A stretch of DNA of 16,409 nt from Pseudomonadota bacterium (lineage in GTDB: Bacteria > BMS3Abin14): the NCBI GenBank assembly GCA_016937135.1, contig JAFGWO010000172.1, positions 1-16,409 on the forward strand, written 5' to 3'. Below the pieces are notes generated by a model, which saw only the letters and a list, made by a program, of their open reading frames with translations, did not search any database and was not told the origin of the DNA. The position numbers were made by a program, and so were the translations under genes. Shown one piece after another: positions 13,903 through 16,409 of the stretch. Within the stretch, counting starts at the first letter, position 1. Each line of letters begins with the position of its first letter.

Positions 13903-15664
13903 ACCGGAAAATGGCCTGTTTGTAGGTGGAGATGATGTCGCGCCGGGTGAGGATGCCCAGGATTTTCCTCGGATTTTTCGGATCCAGGACCACGAGGTGT
14001 TCCACATGTCTGTACGCGAGTTTTTCCAGGGCATCCTTGAGGCTGTCTGTGGGCGCGATCATGACGACGTTATGCAGGTTGGCGATGTCCCTGGCAACGA
14101 CGAGGCCTTCGAGGTCCGGATCGAAAACGTGCTGCCTGACGTCCTGGAAGGAGAGGATCCCGACGAAATGGCCGTCCTGGTCCTCCACCGGGAAGCTGGT
14201 ATTTTTGCTCTGGGTGACATACTTCACGATGTCCCCGAACTTCATGTCGTGGGGGATCCTTTCCACATTGGTGGTCATGGCCTCCCGGACTTTCAATTCC
14301 TGAAGGACGTTGGTTTCCACCCCCGCCTTGACGTTGATGCCTTTTTTGTAAAGCTTGAGGGAATCGATGGAGTGAGGGAAAAGGCCCCGGATGGTGAGGT
14401 TGCTCACGATGCACGAGACCATGATGGGAAGGATGATGTGGTAGTCCCCCGTCATCTCAAAAAGGAGGAGTATGGCTGTCAAGGGTGCATGGCAGGCGGC
14501 GCCGCAGAGGGCCCCCATCCCGACGAGGGCATAGGCTCCCTGGGTGGCGGTCACGGCGGGAAAGGCGGTGTGGATAATGCTCCCGAAAGTGCCGCCGACC
14601 ATGGCCCCGATGTAAAGGGTCGGGGCGAAAACCCCACCTGATCCCCCCGAACCCAGAGTCAGGGAAGTGCCGAGGATCTTGAGGAAAACCAGGCTGAACA
14701 TGAGGCCAAACCCCATATTTCCCATGAGGGCGACGCTCATGAAATCGTATCCGTTCCCGAAGACCTGGGGAAAGACAAAGCCGATGCACCCCAGCAGAAG
14801 GCCCCCGAGGGCAGGCTTGGCCCACAGGGGGAGACGGACCTTTGCCTTGAAAAACTCCTCGATCTGGTCGAGGGTCAGGATGAAAAGGAGAGCTACGGCC
14901 CCGGTCAGTATCCCGAGGAGGATATAGAAAAAGATCTCCACCGGGTTGACCATCTGGTAGAAGGGGACCTCGAATGCGAGGATGTTCCCGTAAAGGTAGC
15001 GGGCGACGGTGGTGGCCACCACGGAGGACATGATCACGGGGCTGAAGGCCGCCGCATGCCACTCGCCCAGGATGATCTCCAGGGCGAAGAGGGTGCCCGC
15101 AAGGGGAGCGTTGAATGTGGCCGCTATGGCACCCGCCGCCCCGGCGCCAAGGAGGGTCCTGATATTGTTGCTCGAAAGCTTGAAGACCTGGGCGATGTAG
15201 GATCCTACCGCGCTCCCGATGTGGGCAACAGGCCCTTCCCTTCCTGCCGAGCCGCCGGAGCCAATGCACAACGCCGAGGTGAAAAGCCGGATGAAGATGG
15301 TCCTCATCCTGAGGATTCCCCCCCTCAGGATCACCGACTCCATGACCTCGGGCACACCCTGGCCCTTGGCCTCCGAGGGAAACATATTTGTTACAGGCCC
15401 CACGATGAGCCCGCCGAGGGCTGGAAGGAAGGGGATGAGGAGGACCTTGATGTCCCCCGGGGTGAATCCGGTCAGTTCCCCTCCGAAGGGGCTCCAGAAG
15501 ATCACCCGGAAAACCTTGATCATCTCCAGGAACCCGATGGCCCCGAGGCTGCTGAACAGCCCCACAAGGATGGCCAGCATGAGGAGGATGGTGTCCTCGT
15601 TAGCGAGCACGGTCATCAGGGCTTCATGAGGCTTCCGGATGAGCTTTAAAACCGTTGATTTCAT
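13886..15664 (-). CDS. CLC-family anion channel/transporter with two C-terminal CBS domains
   Basis: 592-residue inner-membrane protein. The CLC core covers about 25-430 and two CBS domains about 455-515 and 525-585 (for example VVMIAPTDSLKDAL and ILGILTRRDII), likely nucleotide-sensing regulators. Signatures are GQGVPEV at 101-107, GREGP at 141-145 with the gating glutamate Glu143 present, and GGVFAP at 343-348. By motif alignment to the E. coli protein, the central-site Ser107 corresponds to Gln102, the proton glutamate Glu203 to Ile197, and Tyr445 probably to Asp434. It starts 6 bases after the glmS stop and overlaps uvrD. Whether it is a channel or an exchanger, and for which anion, cannot be decided here. 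Confidence 0.93.
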   Translation of the reverse strand: MKSTVLKLIRKPHEALMTVLANEDTILLMLAILVGLFSSLGAIGFLEMIKVFRVIFWSPFGGELTGFTPGDIKVLLIPFLPALGGLIVGPVTNMFPSEAKGQGVPEVMESVILRGGILRMRTIFIRLFTSALCIGSGGSAGREGPVAHIGSAVGSYIAQVFKLSSNNIRTLLGAGAAGAIAATFNAPLAGTLFALEIILGEWHAAAFSPVIMSSVVATTVARYLYGNILAFEVPFYQMVNPVEIFFYILLGILTGAVALLFILTLDQIEEFFKAKVRLPLWAKPALGGLLLGCIGFVFPQVFGNGYDFMSVALMGNMGFGLMFSLVFLKILGTSLTLGSGGSGGVFAPTLYIGAMVGGTFGSIIHTAFPAVTATQGAYALVGMGALCGAACHAPLTAILLLFEMTGDYHIILPIMVSCIVSNLTIRGLFPHSIDSLKLYKKGINVKAGVETNVLQELKVREAMTTNVERIPHDMKFGDIVKYVTQSKNTSFPVEDQDGHFVGILSFQDVRQHVFDPDLEGLVVARDIANLHNVVMIAPTDSLKDALEKLAYRHVEHLVVLDPKNPRKILGILTRRDIISTYKQAIFRYDKTE

Positions 15665-15670
15665 AAAAGC

Positions 15671-16409
15671 CTATTCCACCGTTACGCTTTTTGCCAGGTT
15701 CCTGGGCTGGTCCACATCCGTGCCTTTGAGCACAGCCACGTGGTAGGCCAGGAGCTGCAGCGGTATGGTGGTCAGAATGGGGGTGAGGAGGGGGTCGGTT
15801 GCCGGGATCCGGATAATATGGTCGGTTTTTTCCGCCAACTGGGGGTCGTCGTGGTCCGCGACGGCGATGACGATCCCCCCCCGGGCCTTTACCTCTTCGA
15901 GGCTTGAGAGGATTTTCTCGTATACGCTGTCTTTTGGCGCCAGTACCAGAACCGGCATGGACTCGTCGATAAGGGCGATGGGGCCGTGCTTCATCTCACC
16001 CGCGGGGTATCCTTCGGCGTGGATGTAGCTTATCTCCTTGAGTTTAAGGGCCCCTTCCAGGGCAATGGGGTAGTGGACCCCCCTGCCAAGGTATAAAAAG
16101 TCCCTGTATTGGAAAAAGGACCCCGCCAGTTCCTCGATCATCCCTTCCTGTGCCAGGATTTCCTCCACCTTCTGGGGAAGGGCAATGAGGGAGTCAATGA
16201 GGCTTTCCGCCCGTTTCCGGGAAAGAGTGCCCCTCCTTCGGCCGAGGAAGATGGCCAGGAGCACCAGACAGATGATCTGCGTTGTGAATGCCTTGGTGGA
16301 GGCGACGCCGATCTCCGGGCCGGCTCGGGTGTAAAGGATCGCGTCCGACTCGCGGGTGATCATGCTCCCTACGACATTGCATACGGACAGGACAGGGCTG
16401 CCTTTTTCC
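15671..16409 (-). CDS. glmS: Glutamine-fructose-6-phosphate aminotransferase, C-terminal part (5' end outside window)
   Basis: GlmS makes glucosamine-6-phosphate from fructose-6-phosphate and glutamine, the first committed step to peptidoglycan and LPS amino sugars. The frame is open to the window edge, giving 245 C-terminal residues of a protein usually about 610 long; the glutaminase domain lies outside. The visible SIS region shows [30 protein letters not shown] and [19 protein letters not shown]. The C-terminus [15 protein letters not shown] contains the conserved lysine equivalent to E. coli Lys603. The stop is TAG. The CLC gene starts 6 bases downstream, so glmS, clc and uvrD look like one transcription unit whose promoter lies outside the window. 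No glmS riboswitch can be assessed. Confidence 0.97.
   Translation of the reverse strand, partial: EKGSPVLSVCNVVGSMITRESDAILYTRAGPEIGVASTKAFTTQIICLVLLAIFLGRRRGTLSRKRAESLIDSLIALPQKVEEILAQEGMIEELAGSFFQYRDFLYLGRGVHYPIALEGALKLKEISYIHAEGYPAGEMKHGPIALIDESMPVLVLAPKDSVYEKILSSLEEVKARGGIVIAVADHDDPQLAEKTDHIIRIPATDPLLTPILTTIPLQLLAYHVAVLKGTDVDQPRNLAKSVTVE

Noticed and set aside
13159..13935. 258-residue plus-strand frame opposite uvrD
   Set aside because: It is antisense to the helicase motifs and has a shadow-type composition.
13903..14034. 44-residue N-terminal extension of the UvrD protein
   Set aside because: It lies within the CBS-domain coding part of the CLC gene, and the extra residues are unlike any helicase N-terminus.

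Overview
The window is a dense, GC-rich chromosomal stretch (high fifties percent GC by eye) from a Gram-negative-type bacterium. Signal peptides, lipoboxes and a PEGA protein point to an outer-membrane-bearing cell. The combination of clpX-lon, yggS, proC, yggT and divIVA resembles gene order in Desulfobacterota (former Deltaproteobacteria) and relatives. The phylum is an inference from gene content only.

Layout. (1) 1-3586, plus strand: the 3' part of clpX, then complete lon, two ATP-dependent quality-control protease components. (2) 3672-3940: a small tRNA transcription unit with a near-consensus promoter, tRNA-Val(TAC), tRNA-Asp(GTC) and an intrinsic terminator. (3) 3971-5340: an imperfect inverted repeat, then yggS (PLP homeostasis) and a small YcxB-like membrane protein. 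(4) 5401-6219, minus strand: proC (proline synthesis), facing the YcxB-like gene across an inverted pair of 7-base repeat arrays. (5) 6220-6432: a divergent regulatory region with a leaderless-type proC promoter, five copies of a 7-mer, seven copies of an 8-mer and a strong promoter for the next operon. (6) 6433-11636, plus strand: a tightly packed seven-gene run, yggT, divIVA, an unknown lipoprotein, yggU (DUF167), a membrane-anchored HExxH peptidase, a PEGA-domain protein and a seven-repeat Kelch-like lipoprotein. Genes are separated by at most 24 bases or overlap, and five of the seven appear to start with GTG or TTG. (7) 11656-16409, minus strand: an apparent operon glmS (3' part), a CLC anion transporter with two CBS domains, and a UvrD/PcrA helicase, convergent with the previous operon.

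The operon in (6) joins a division/pole module (YggT, DivIVA) to four exported proteins that I cannot tie to a named system. It is the best candidate for an undescribed functional unit. Its last gene holds the most striking anomaly: about 540 bases of roughly 32 percent GC sit in frame inside a gene of about 57-60 percent GC and replace the middle blades of the predicted propeller. Other points of interest are the short tandem repeat arrays around proC, matching leaderless-type extended -10 promoters for yggS and proC, unusual residues at the ion sites of the CLC protein, and an excess of GATC and GGATCC.
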